Source: Dipetalonema caudispina (Eukaryota; Nematoda; Chromadorea; Rhabditida; Onchocercidae). From it: 64,000 nucleotides of DNA. A program made the translations under genes and the position numbers. Positions 30,434 to 43,369 of this stretch are shown here, piece after piece (the first letter of the stretch is position 1; the number at the start of each line of letters is the position of its first letter). The stretch covers positions 1 to 64,000 of the forward strand of contig JABVXV010000313.1 of NCBI GenBank assembly GCA_013365325.1. The letters are read 5' to 3'. The notes under the pieces were generated by a model that was not told the DNA's origin, did not search any database, and worked only from the letters and a program-made list of their open reading frames with translations.

Positions 30434-31823
30434 TTATGATCATCCAAGCGGTTGTATTTTCCTTTACTCACAACAATGTTGACGCAGTCACCTCCATGAA
30501 GTTTTATCTTCTTTTCTTTCATAGAAGACCAAATCAAGCATTCAAAGTTACCGAAGTTAAAATAGTCTCTATGTATCATATTGGATGAGATTTTGTAAAA
30601 GCGAACTGTGAAGGATTTTCGAAAGGTTTTGAATATGGTGCGACCATAAAGACCGAATGGATTTCTCACTGACCTTTTGTTTTAACGACTAGGAATGAAA
30701 TTCTGCTTTTTTTGAAAAACTTTCAATTTCTGCTTCCTAGAAATCACGTCTCAGAAAAGATATAAATTCTGAAAAGCAGGGATTGGAAGCTTTTTGAAAA
30801 TTATCATGTTTGAGGGAGTTACCCGCATCGAAATTTTTTTTTAAATTATTTTTTGTTGACATAATTTCCTCGTATATAAATCATTTACATGTTTATTTTC
30901 ATATGCCATCTAATCAATGTTTTGTTTGCTTTAATAAGCTAGTTATGGAATGGTTAAGCATGAATCATATACATTCCATGAGATAGTTTAACGCGAACAA
31001 CTAACATCTCCTAGTCTTTTCTTTGACCAATTTTTACAAAGTTTCTGATATATGAAGTTACTGTCAAATTTGTTGGACAGCTTTCAATTTCACAGATAAA
31101 TGATTTGGACATGTTGATAATATCTATCATTAAAAGCAAGAAAAAGAAAAATATGTTGATAATAGTTAATATTAAAAAAAAAAAAAACTGTTTAATTCAT
31201 TACTACTTTGGTTATTTTTTACGCCGTATTCATTCCTTTATCACTCATTATATATATATATATATGAAACACTCGTAAGACAGCATCATTCATCAAAATT
31301 GCTCCTATGGTTCTTCGTTATTGTCCCCATTGCTGATTATTTTGTTGAAATGTCTCGATTCCAACAGAAAGTTCTTGTATACTTTTTGTGTGACAGCATA
31401 TGGTTTAGAGACTTAATGAAATTGGATGGAATAAGATTTGTAAGATGTTACAATTGAAAAAAGCCTACGAACTATCACTTACTGTTGGCATATCAGTGAA
31501 TAAGATTAGGATTAAAATGACGAAGAGATCAAATCCAAACAATTATGTGACGACAAAGAACGAAATAGAAATGATGAAAGACACGAAGTATTGTAGATAT
31601 ACAACATTTGGTCGGGATTTCCACTACATTTGCTTGTTCACTGGACAATACTTGTATAACAGAAACAAAAAGATATATAATAAATATGTTCAGCTATTAA
31701 AATGAGAAATACAAGTGGAGAGGTAAAAAAAGACATAAATACGGTAGGATGATGCAGTGATTTACATCAGAGGCACTGTCTCTTATGTCAAAAAGGAAAA
31801 GGAAGATCAGAGGAAGTAGTGTA
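30434..31823. other. convergent intergenic region
   Basis: This region lies between two genes that end toward each other and should carry both 3' untranslated regions. It holds a short (TA)n run near 31249-31265. The 86-codon open frame at 31445-31705 has no recognisable domain, and I do not call it. Confidence 0.6.
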
Positions 31824-33496
31824 CTACAGTAAGCGAACTTTGTTGGCTTCCAGAAGATCAGCTATAGATGGATATGGAATGAAATGAATGGAACCAGGTG
31901 GTAAATCAATGGTTCGATCTGACAACATGTCAGTCATTTCGGGAATCACTGCTTGTTCCTGTTTATCATTGGTTACTTCGACAATTACCCGTTCAGCGGA
32001 CATATCAAGTGCAGTAGTCGGAAGACGTTGTAACGCTGGTGGTATTCGTTCCAGGAAACTCGTTTCCATTAAATGACGTTTCATTAGCTCATAACTGCAA
32101 TTTTAGGGACATCCATATCTCTGGATTTTCAAAAATTTAAAAGCGGACACCTATCCCATCCAATGACTAATAAATATGACTAATTCTCTCCCTCTCTATG
32201 AAGGATTTGGCGAAAATACTCAATTTTCCAGTGAAATATCTACCTTGACTAACACATTCACTGGAATGTCACTATTCATCAATCAATGAATTGCTAACTA
32301 AAAGTGAAAGAAGGGAGGGGAAAAAGAAACAAAATAAATCGGAGCTAATATAAAAATAGACAAAATGTATTGAAAATTACAAAATTCTATTAACCCTACC
32401 TCTGAAGTGATAAAAAAACAACTAGAAATTATACCGTTGAGCAAAAACTCTTTCGGCCGAGCTAAGTAGACGTGGGGCATTTGTTTTTTCTCGTTCAGCA
32501 TCCTCATTTTGTAACACTTCAACATCCTTTTCGATCTGGAAAATAGAAATTTTCTAATACTGTATTTACCTATGCAATGAATAAATTTTAAAGGAAAAAA
32601 TTCCCAAGGATAAATTTCTCTAATTACTTAAAATTCTGTTATGTACCGTTACTTTTTCTAGACCTAAATGAGTTCACTTGTTTTCTCATTTACAATTTTC
32701 CCATTAAACCATCACTAATATCTCTACTCATCAATACTATATTTCCAGTACAAACAGAAAATCTACAACAATCTGAAATCAATATTAAACAAGAACTGAT
32801 ACTCTTCAGCACTTCATCAGGTAGTAAAATACAGTGAGAATGTCCGAAAATTTTAAATTAGCATTCGTTGATTAGTTAACCTTCACATAGTCATTTAAGT
32901 TTCAAGAAACTAGAACCTTTTTTAATCGTACTCTAATATACTCATTGATCATGTAAGCCAAGCGTTGCACTTCCATTTTATGCAGAATAATTTTGAGCGA
33001 AGTATGATCCTTGCACTTACTAAAATTCTCTTCCATGGATTCTAGTTGATCGATCATTAATTCAACAGCAGTTTCCCTGGAAAAGAAAACAATCAGATTT
33101 TTCTCCTTTTTTCTTCAATATCAACAAAACGATTTAACAGTTTATGCAACAAGAGTTTAATGAACTACAATTAAGTGAATTAATGAAATGTTTCATCTTG
33201 CACGATACGTAATTAAGCTCATTTTCATTATGAATATCTGAAATAGTAAATTACATATGTGGCAGTAGTCGTGGTGCACAAATTTCATTTTGCCATGCAA
33301 TAGTAATTTGTTTGACAAGTTGAGACGGTGTAATCGACTCATCATCATCATCATCATCATTATTATTATCTTCCATTGCTTCGGTTTCTTCCATTGTATC
33401 CGCTGTTTGCATCCCTGATGATGACCTAATTTCCTCTGCTGTTGATACCGCAACGCCATAATCACTCTCCTCCTCCACTGAAAATCGTCTGCTCAT
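31824..33496 (-). CDS. GINS4: GINS complex subunit SLD5 (GINS4)
   Basis: SLD5 is one of four GINS subunits that, with CDC45 and MCM2-7, form the replicative helicase. Four - strand exons, 33255-33496, 32917-33076, 32435-32535 and 31824-32094, join in phase to 257 residues, somewhat longer than vertebrate SLD5. The extra length is a Ser/Glu-rich N-terminus with a run of Asp coded by ATC repeats on the + strand (about 33343-33363). Family features seen: ITPSQLVKQITIAWQNE, APRLLPHM, LIDQLESMEEN-type helix (here MIDQLESMEEN), MEVQRLAYMINEYIRVRL, RLLSSAERVFAQRY and the C-terminal B domain with RTIDLPPGSIHFIPYPSI. It lies 1.5 kb downstream of swsn-1 on the same strand. Confidence 0.93.
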
Positions 33497-34962
33497 TTCT
33501 TCGATTTATTCAGAACAGGCTCCATAACTTCGGAATTCAAGAATCTGAATGTAGGAACGTTGTTTATGAATTTACGGGAATCTTTATGAAATAGGTAAAC
33601 TATGTTCACCGGATTTTTAGGAATATAGCTTGAATCCTCGCGAGCTTTACAATTCACAACCGCTGATTTACTGCAAGAATTACCAAGATCTTAGTCGAAT
33701 AGGTAAATTGTCTTGATGGAACATTTCCATAGAATTGCGCTTTTTCAACAGCTAAATCGAAGAATAACAGGTCACTGTTAGCTTATCTCCCCGTTACTCT
33801 TCTCAACTTATTTAATCCTTAGATAAACCAATACAGTTAAAGCTTATAAAAAAAAACTATCTCCTACCTCGCAAACAAGGTGACCCATGTCCAACCCACC
33901 TTAGCGGACCAACTTTTAATAATAACAAGAATTTCATTTGTAAAATCAAAACTTTGACAAAAGTTTCAATTTATCATAGAATTGGAACAGCAATATCATT
34001 CAAATTGTAACGCATAAATTAATACGTTGAAGAATTATCAACATAAAAAAAAAGAACAATTTTATTTTTGACAAATACATACAAATTGGAAAAATTCCTT
34101 GCAAAAGGAACAATGTTCAAAATAATTTTTCAGTTATAAATAAAAAAGCTCGGTTGCAAGACTTTGCTGCACTCTTCACAGAATAATGACTCATAAGATT
34201 AAACCCAAATTTCTGTAACTTCACTCGTCCAATCAAGATGAAAGTTTAGCTCTTACCAAAACTACCTATCAACATCTAGTCAGAAATTACTTAACTCCTA
34301 CCTAATTTTCGTATAAACATACAGTTACTTATTTCTATGAGAATCTCTCACTTGTTTTCTATACATGCTAATTTTCAGATTGTTTTAGCAGTGGAGTATG
34401 AACTGTTACATTACTTACTATTTAGATTCTTCAGCGAGTCAGACATCTACCTGTCAATAACATCACATCCTACAACAATCAATAGATCAACATTATAAAT
34501 TCCAGAGCATAACTAAAAAAAGAAATAACATCAAATAGCAGTAATGAATGATGACATGATCAAAAACTGAAAATAATTTATGAATTTGAAAATCAAGTAG
34601 ACTGATATCATCTCCAGCTGAAAGTTTTAACAAAGTCTTTATCATATTTAAGCTGGATTCATCAGCATAACTCACTCGACAGCCCAATATATAATGTCAT
34701 CTGATAATAACCATACAAATGCATATTAAACACGTTAGTGCGCTTTCCAGAAGAGTTCAAAACTATCAAGTTAGAAGTATCCACTGCCTGACTCCATCAG
34801 TGGTCTACTTGATACAATTTGATAAAGAAAATTTTTAATTCGATATTGATTACCTGGTTTATTAATTCTCACCAAGTAAAACAATATCGCACCATAAAAT
34901 ACCTCTGATGAAAACCATACAAATTTGACGATCATTTAAGCAAAAAATTTCAAAACACCGAT
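33497..34962. other. spacer between swsn-1 and GINS4
   Basis: About 1.5 kb lies between two genes read in the same direction. It should include the swsn-1 3' untranslated region and the GINS4 promoter or an operon spacer. A second AATAAA on the - strand lies near 34857-34862, about 100 bases past the swsn-1 stop codon. The 64-codon frame at 34493-34687 shows nothing recognisable. Confidence 0.6.
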
Positions 34963-34967
34963 TTATT
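34962..34967 (-). terminator. AATAAA hexamer overlapping the swsn-1 stop codon
   Basis: The last codons of swsn-1 read CAG CAA TAA ATC, so the TAA stop lies inside an AATAAA hexamer. It could act as a poly(A) signal, giving an extremely short 3' untranslated region, or be coincidental. The hexamer near 34857-34862 is the more usual distance. Confidence 0.35.
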
Positions 34968-37900
34968 GCTGATTAGACGGCGTTCCCTGGTGCATAGGTG
35001 GCGTAGCAGCATCTGAAGACTCTACTGGTTGAGGCATTGAAGTCGGCGGAGGTGCTTGCTGCCCCTGCGGATGTGCATAACCTCCGGGTGGTGCATACTA
35101 CAAATTCGAAATACGATTAAATCTTTTGAAAATCTGAGGACTTCATTCACTAATATTAACAGTGCAACACTATATTTTTTAGAAACATTCACTGACCCAT
35201 TAGTCCTTTATCTCGAATTTATACCTGTGGTCCTTGCGGCGGGTAGCCTTGAGGATAACCGTAGCTTTGACCAGGTGGTGGAGCTGCTACCGACGTCGGC
35301 GGAAAACTTGGCCGCACTGGTTGTCCATAGGCCTGGAATTCAAAACCCATATCATATTACAACCCCCTCACCATGAAAATCAAATCATAAAACATATAAT
35401 TATTTCCCGGTATGCGGATATATCTTTTGTAAGTAAAAAGTGTGGATACCACCAAAAACATTTAAATAATCCACCTGCATTGGTTGTTGATAAGGCGGCC
35501 GTTGAGCATACTGCTGTGGGTAAGGCGGTCGAGTTCCAGGCTGCCCATAGTATCCTTGTGATGGGGCATTTTGATAACCTCAAAAGTTTCATCAGTATAA
35601 TAAGTGAAGAGAAATAATTGAAATATGACATTCGTTTATAACATAAAATTGATTCAAATTAAATTAAACTAAACTGCACACACCTTGTGGAGGGTACTGC
35701 TGTGGCGAAGTGTTCTGCGCATATTGTGGATACTGCTGCTGTGGTTGATAACCGCTTTGGGGAGGATAAGATTGCTGCTGAGGCGGTGGTTGTTGCTGAG
35801 GTGGGACTGGAGTTTGCTGATATTGCTGCTGAGGTGGCGGTGCCTGCTGCTGTGGCGGTAAATGCTGCTGTGGCTGTACAGTCATCACTTGAGGAACATT
35901 TATGGAACCAGTTGTAGAGCTTGGCTGCTGAGGTGGTGGCTGTATAGTCTGAGTAGGTTGTGGCGGTTGCTGGGTTTGTGGATGTTGCTGGGTTTGCGGA
36001 TGCTGTTGCTGTTGTACTTGCGGTGGCATCGTAGCCATATTTGGTTGAGATGGTACTGCAGACATACCTGGTTGTGGTACTACGGTCATGCTTGGTTGGG
36101 ATGGTACAGCAGTCATGTTTGATTGCGGCGGCACCGTAGTTATATTTGGTTGCATTGATACCGCAGTAATATTTGGTTGCGGTGTCACTGCAGAAGAAGC
36201 TGGAACAAGTGCCTGCGACACTTGAGGCATCGCAACGGGTACTGCAGTAGCTGACGTCTCTGAGGTATCCATTTTTTGAGCTGAAAAATCCACAATATTA
36301 AATAATAATAGGAAAGAAATTAACTTATGTTCGAAGCAATGCTTGATAAACAAACATCGGTTAATGAATTGGACGGTAAGATTTATACGCCTACGTATCT
36401 CGCACGCATCAATACTATCATCAAAAAACACTACATTTCACTTTTTTTTTTTTTTTTTTTGTGGTGCTTTTATTATAAAATAGCAAAAAACAAACCACTG
36501 TCATGAGACATTTGTGCTTGCATTGATGCAAGACCTACAGCTGGTGGACAAGTCGATGACACAGAAGAAGTTGAAACACCCACAGAATGTGAAGGCACTT
36601 GCACTTGCTGCTGAGGCTGAGGTGGACCGCTAACTTCAAAACCAGGTGGTAAGCTTGGAGGTAGTTGACCTAAAATATTGATTTTTTTCATGCGCTGTTG
36701 CTAACTGTGTTGAAATGCATTAAAAAAACATCATGTATTGTGCAACTACTCTTGGAGTGAAGTAAATTATCAATAAAAAATGACAGAATGTTTGAACCAT
36801 ATGTAATGAAAAAGAACTGCCGGCTATACCTGAGGGTCTCTGACTGAGAGGTGGTCCAAAATAACTGCACGCTCATCATCATTAGCGTAGGGTCGGGCAT
36901 TTCATAAGCTTCAAAAACTCTGAAAATGAACTGAAAATTTACCTCCGGCAACAAGCTTTGACTGTGCTTCATGTTTAGCGCGTTGCTCAAGATAACGTAA
37001 TTGATCCATGTGAAAAGACTGTCGTTCCAGAATTAGTTGCTGTCGTTGGTATTCAAGCTGCAAATGCATAGTAAGTAAAAACGTTCAGATCCAAGCAAAT
37101 TCAAGTCAAAATAAAATCCAAATCAACTTATGTCGAGTCCAAAGCATTTCAAAAAATTTGCTTAACGCTTACCGCTTCTCGTTCTTTATCCATAATTGCT
37201 TCAAGTTCGTCAAAGTGACGTAGTTTCATTTCTAGCTTCTTCATTTGTGTTTCGACTAACTGGGCAACCAATGACTTAATGCGTCTTTCTTCTATCGCAG
37301 CTAGATGCTAAAGTAGATTTTATAAATAAGAGATATTGCCAAACTATTAGAATGTAATACTTCATTTCATTCGAATATTAACTATTTCAACTTAAGCAAC
37401 CGTGCAATATATGTGGTAGAAAGAATAAGACGGTTTACTACAATTCAGTATGGTATTTGTAGCAATCAAAAAGAGGGCTGTGCACAAAGTAAATTAATGT
37501 TTGATAAACAAAGAATGCGTAGTAAGCCACTTTCTTATAAAGTTACTCTGCTTCAGTGTTGCATTTTTACTGTTTTCTGGGTATGGTGAAACGCTCCTTT
37601 ATAATTCTTTTATCTATATCTTGGAAAACTTATCTTCTGTAGTTAGTTGAAAACTAACCTTTGCTTTTACTGCAGCTGCAGCAAGTGCTGCAGCAGCTGC
37701 TGCTTGCACTGTTTCGGAAACTTTACTTTTATTATCTCCTTTCTGCCTATCACTTGACTCGCCAGCTTCTTTGTTTTCTTCTGCTGAAGAACAACTTTTC
37801 ATTTCTTCAGACTGAATATCCATCGGTTCTGGTCCTTTATCTTTATCGGCTAAAAGAAGAAATCCAGAAACTTGCAGAAAACACAGAAAATCTCAATAAT

Positions 37901-40900
37901 CTGAAGTCATTCAATTTTTATTTGAAAAAAAAAAACCAAAACTCACTTTTGTCATCGGCAATTCCAGAAACACTCAGGCCTGCACTACCGTCAATCTTGC
38001 CACCTGCTGATGCCGCTTCTACGTTGAGGGCATGCGCTTCAGCAACCAGTGGAGGCACTTCCTCTTTCATCTTTGCGAACTCCTCTGCAAAATAAACGCA
38101 TTTAAATGTAACCGTACCAAAATTTAAAAAAAAATGAAACACTACGGGATATAATCTGACCACGTCGCTTTCAAAAAAATTTTTTTTTAAATTATAACTT
38201 ATGATTAAACTGGTATTTTGTAAATGTGAATTAAAATAAGTTACTTTGCGATAAAAAAAAATTAATGAGGAAAAAAAAAAGGGAACTAAGAATTTGCAGA
38301 ATGGACGAAAATGGAAGCTCGAACTTCGTAGTTGAATATTTTTAAATAGTACCTAATGCAGCTTTTGCAGCTTTGGATGCAACTCGCGGGTCGACAACTG
38401 AAGCGAGAAACGCTACCGTCGACATTATTGGATTTCCTGCTTGGCTGAACGCCATTGGTTGATAAGCTAGAGGACCTGAAGTATATTTCGTTATTCCGAA
38501 TTTAATTGAAAGTTCTATAAAATTAATATACTCAAATAATAGAATCGCTAACCCAAAACTTCAGCTTCAGCGCCTCCTTCTTCCAGATATGGATCCTGGA
38601 TAGGCAACTGCAAGAACCGCATAATGCATTCATCTTGTGTGCGAGAACCAACATGATCAGCAACCTAAAATACTGTCGGATTAAGAACAACAAATACTGT
38701 TAAATCAAGAGAAGGGAATAGTCAAATATTTCAACAACTATCAATAATTCAATAATTCAGATAATCGTAGAACTGACTAAAACTGAGAGTCAAAATAAGA
38801 TTACACTCCGAGCTGATAACACCCTTCCCCTTTCCCACAAGTCCATAAATTGTATACTTTGTTCCAATCATCCTTGAACATTTCTAAACCTTCCAGTAGC
38901 AACAGCGTTTCCTGATCAGTCCAATCTCTGTTTGGGGCTGCTCCTCGCATCTGCAACTCCCCTTTCAAAAACTGACAAATGAAATCAACATTGATCAAGA
39001 ATCTATTAAAAAAATTATGACGAGTAATTAAAAAGTCGTTGAAATCACACAGCTCCAAGAACGGTTCTCTTCTCACGATCTTTACATAAAATAAAACATT
39101 CATCATTGTAAGGAAGGTGAATCTTTTAAAACAAAAAGGAAAAAAAAAATAATTAAATAGATCACCGACCTTCATCGTGGCAAGGTGTTTTGCGTACATA
39201 TCGGTTTTTAAGCCAGCATCACCTAACTTTTCAATTTTAACCGTCACATTACCCTCGTCTTTTGTACTTTCATCATCTTTCTCTTTTTCTTTTTCTTTTT
39301 TCTCTCTTTCTTTTTTAGCTTCATCACTCTGAAATATTTCTTAAAATTGAACAACTCTAAACTATCTAACAACAGTTCTCGATACCTTTTATGCAAATGG
39401 GTAAAAAAAAGCTTCGCAAACTCTCTGATCTGTACTCTCAGTGTTCGTACGAATAAAAACGCTTTATCAATCATAATCGCTCTGAACAGACCGCGATTTT
39501 GTCATCATAGAACTCGATCAGAGGTCAAAGCACTTGATAAATCTCATCCAACAATTACACCACTACACCATCCCCCACAAAGCACGCCCCCCAATAATTT
39601 CAGTTTCATTCAACTATTTTTAAGGACTTAAATTTTTTAATGACAACTTAATTTTTCTGCCGTATCTATTGTTATAGATACAAGAAAAAAAAAAAAAAAA
39701 AAAGATTTATGTGCCCAGAAGTACGCTGATAAACGAAATAAGGTGCCACTGCTTTACAACAAAGCTTAACACCTCAAATTAAATTATTTGACAATATTTT
39801 ACAAGTAAGTACTGAGCATAGATGTTGGATGAACACAAACTTCAATTAATTTATAGAAAATAATAAGAAAGAACTGAAAATAAAAAATAAACCTGAGAGA
39901 GATTCGGAGTTGGTTGTATAGGTTGAATACCCATTGGTGTATCCGCCAGTACCATAAAATGAGAAGTACATGGAGGTGCCACTGGTGCTGGACGTGCTTC
40001 CGAATCCACTTGGTAGTTTATAAGACCCCACTGTTCCAAAAATGAATGCACTCTATAATGATGGAATGTTTAATTGTCAAATCGCAATCAGAACTGAAAG
40101 ATTACGCAAACTCAAACCGGCGAGTAGTTTGGTCGCTTTTAGTACATTTACCATTATAGTAATCTTCTTGAAATATTGGTTTCTTTTGACAAGGTTTTTT
40201 CAGATCATAATCAGAAGTTTTGGCACAGAACGAACGAAAAACAAAAAACAGAATAATTAGAAATATGGAGGAAATACTGAATTTATTTCCAGAAAATGTT
40301 TCGTTCCGCTCCTAGACTATTACCCCATTTTACAGCTCAGAAATAATTAATAACTAAAACTTTTCGCCATTCGATTATCGAAAATTAGAAATGAGGTCTA
40401 GAAACTTACCGTAATATAGAGCATACATCGCCACCGAGATTTCTTCGGCATGCCGTAGATGACAAATATTCAAAAGGATTCAAACGATAAGTATCAATCA
40501 TGAAATTACGATAAGCCATATACCTATAAGAATTACGCATAAAATCCAAGCGCATCGCGGAACTCCACCAATCCTTTATTATCATTTTTCAAGAAGTCCA
40601 ATAGCTTTAATCTTTAGACTTTCTAGTCTTCACTTTTTTAGTTTAAAAAACCAAATTCTTATTCCGAAAACAAGCAAAAACATGAGAAGTAACAATCTTC
40701 TTTAATTTCTGAACCAAATCTAGTTTTTTAGACATACACTTCTGGTGATTTGCTTTTGTTCCGTCCATTAAAAAATTCAGGCACACCACGTTTTTCGATT
40801 TGATGGATAGCATTGTAATCAAACCACGCTGCATACGATGGTATGATAATATAATGCGTTTGTTCGATGACGTTACCATCCTATAAGCCATTTTTCTTCA

Positions 40901-41893
40901 ACTAGATATAACTTGAAAAGCAATTGTTCAATTCATTATTTGAGAGAGAACAGTAAATTTCCCCCTAATAAATTATTCTGATAGTACAAGCTTCATTATC
41001 ATTATGTAAGGTATAGAACAATTCAAGTCAGTAGCAGCCACATAGTGTAAATCTCGACCTCTGTGAACAAAGTGACATTAATACTCCTATTATCTATGAC
41101 ACCCCAACGTTACTAATACATTAAGACAACGATTTTTCAGTTTCCTAAATTTCAATAGCCAATGGTTGACTACCTCTCCTTCCTTGATACCTTCTTCATC
41201 CAAATCCGTCAATTTTTGTGACTTTGGTGCAGAATATTCTATATCTTTCTCTTTCCCTGAAAAATCTTTAAATGCATGACAGAATTATACACTCAACTGA
41301 GGTGCTGAAGCTTGTACTGCCACAGGCAATCTAAAATTCACATTTGGTCATCCCTGATAGTATTCACAGAAATACATGCCTGCAGATTTGCTAGATACCT
41401 GCTTCAGCATTGTCCTATATTACTTTTATTAGTCTTAAAATTATGCTCTTAAAAAAACTCACTAATCGAAATAAAAAGATATTAAATATCATATATAGAA
41501 AGGCCGAGAGAAAAGAAAGAAAAAAGAACAAAGCTTAAAGAGGATAACGGGAGAGGTGGGACCAAGGATAAAAAACACAGTCATTGTTGTTTATAAGTTT
41601 AAAAAAGATTCTATTACTCATTTCCTTATAAACAAATAAATAAGAGAAACCTTTTGGTATGGAAACCATTGTGAGTCCACTTCGACTATCTTCTTCATCC
41701 TGTACTGAAGTGGAATCATCTTCCTCTCGCCTACGTTTCTGCCCACTACAAACGTATATCTATATATATGTATGTACATATATATAAAGTAATACATCCA
41801 AAAATATAACAGCACAGCAAGCATAATTCTAACAATTAGGAAGGAAATGCATTTTCATTACCTCTTGCGAACGGCGACTTTGCTGCTGGACAT
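34963..41893 (-). CDS. swsn-1: SWI/SNF core subunit SWSN-1 (SMARCC1/2, BAF155/170 type)
   Basis: This is a scaffold subunit of the nuclear SWI/SNF remodelling complex. Nineteen - strand exons join in phase to 943 residues: 41862-41893, 41651-41745, 41174-41256, 40738-40880, 40410-40523, 39893-40052, 39170-39328, 38858-38971, 38553-38664, 38353-38475, 37947-38084, 37659-37849, 37173-37307, 36943-37057, 36496-36669, 35684-36280, 35475-35578, 35225-35332 and 34963-35097. Seen in order: a basic start ([18 protein letters not shown]), the SWIRM domain ([37 protein letters not shown]), the SANT domain ([30 protein letters not shown]), the region [20 protein letters not shown], an Ala-rich stretch, a coiled coil ([18 protein letters not shown]) and a long Pro/Gln tail from about residue 572. 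It lacks the MarR/BRCT/chromo-like N-terminus of vertebrate SMARCC, as expected of a nematode SWSN-1. Confidence 0.94.
36021..36179 (-). repeat. swsn-1: nine-residue coding repeat in the swsn-1 tail
   Basis: Within the Pro/Gln-rich exon, six imperfect units of about nine codons follow one another: [44 protein letters not shown] and QPNMATMPP. They lead into a Gln-rich segment ([10 protein letters not shown]). The repeat looks like a slippage-derived expansion of a disordered tail. Confidence 0.85.
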
Positions 41894-43369
41894 GCTGTTG
41901 AACAAAATACGATACTACTTCGACAATCGTTCTAATATGATCTGTATCCTGCAACTTCACACCTTCATTGTGTACACTACATTATAATGAGGAAAGAGAG
42001 CAAACCGATAACGTTCGTTTCACGAGCCTACAACATTTTATCATACATGAAGAGACATCGTAGCAAATTTTGCTACACAATAATGGATAATAATTATTAT
42101 TTACCTCAACATGAACCAAATAATATCTGCACTGAATAAGTAACAAATATGGAACCGTAATGAACTATGTTACATATTCTGGACAAGAAACACTTATTTC
42201 AACAAGAAATTAAAGTATATTTAATGTTTAAGATAATCACAACAAATAGAAATTAAGTATTTGCATCGATATGCTAATGGATAAAATTAAGCTTACAAAA
42301 AAAAAAATAATGTCCTATCAAACTATATATCATGTTATCAGACATTTTATCAACATTTATGATAACCTACAATACAACCAAATACTACAATATTCAAATG
42401 TTTCAAGTCACCTGCTAGGTACCATCCGAACCACAAAATAAATCGATTTACTAAACCATTCATCTCAAACCATGAAATCATCGTTACATTACCAACGCGC
42501 TACGCAAATCTTCCTTTCTCATCCTGAAAAATATTATCATAGGAATTTCTCTCAATTCTTCTATTCAGAATTATTTAATGTTAAACAAAATGCACTGAAA
42601 ATGATTGTTACACTTTATTAAGTGTTAAATTTTAATGTACTATAAGTTTTACTTGCAAATTGCAAACATTAATGAAGAAAAAACATACACACACAAATAA
42701 GCATTTCATGTAAATTAAATTGAAATAAATATTTGAAAAATTATTTGTAAACTGTTTAATAAATACAGTATTCAAATACTGTATCTTTATGATAGTACTT
42801 TAATTTTGAAATGCAATCAAATGAATGCAAATTTGAAGACTTCCAATAATTAATGAAATCAGATAATCTTAAAATAGGTATGTCAAATATAGCTAGAATA
42901 CTTTATCGATTATAAATTAGTTTATTTCAAAATGATTGAACCATTTTCATATTTAATCGAATCTGTAGAAGGTTGGTTCCATCTTGTGCTATTATTTTGG
43001 TTAAAAATTGCGATGGATAAATAATTAGAGAGGTAAAAGCATTGAGTAATTTACATTAAGAAGATTAAATTTATCAAGTCTTACTTAATATTAATACAAA
43101 GATTAATGAATTTATTTGATAAAACTTTAATTATTTGTTTAATTTTTCTGAATAAACAATCCTTCGAATAAAATAATTATTTTACTAATTCATTTTTCTT
43201 CCAAATACCTAATTTTTTTCTCATCTTTTCAATTAAATTAGCTATTTCGATTTAATTGTTTTTTTCCTATATTTTTAAGCAAAATTGAACAAATAATTAG
43301 TATTTGATGATATATTTTACATTAGTTAACTGAAAACGTACAAAGCATATATAACTATTCAAATTTGAA
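41894..43369. other. divergent intergenic region, no gene seen
   Basis: This lies between swsn-1 (- strand) and the kinase (+ strand), so both promoters should be here. It is AT-rich. No exon-like segment, tRNA or strong acceptor just before the kinase ATG was found. A frame across 41894-41955 continues the swsn-1 first exon upstream in another phase but cannot join exon 2. Confidence 0.6.

Noticed and set aside
31445..31705. 86-codon + strand frame downstream of the SPT gene
   Set aside because: Lys/Asn/Tyr-rich with no recognisable family, no upstream acceptor of note, and located where 3' untranslated regions are expected.
35234..36122. + strand open frames opposite the Pro/Gln exons of swsn-1
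   Set aside because: Mirror frames of CAG- and CCA-rich coding sequence on the other strand.
41894..41955. upstream continuation of the swsn-1 first exon in another frame
   Set aside because: The frame reads into a stop in exon 2 whichever way it is joined; only the frame starting at 41893 continues to the SWIRM domain.
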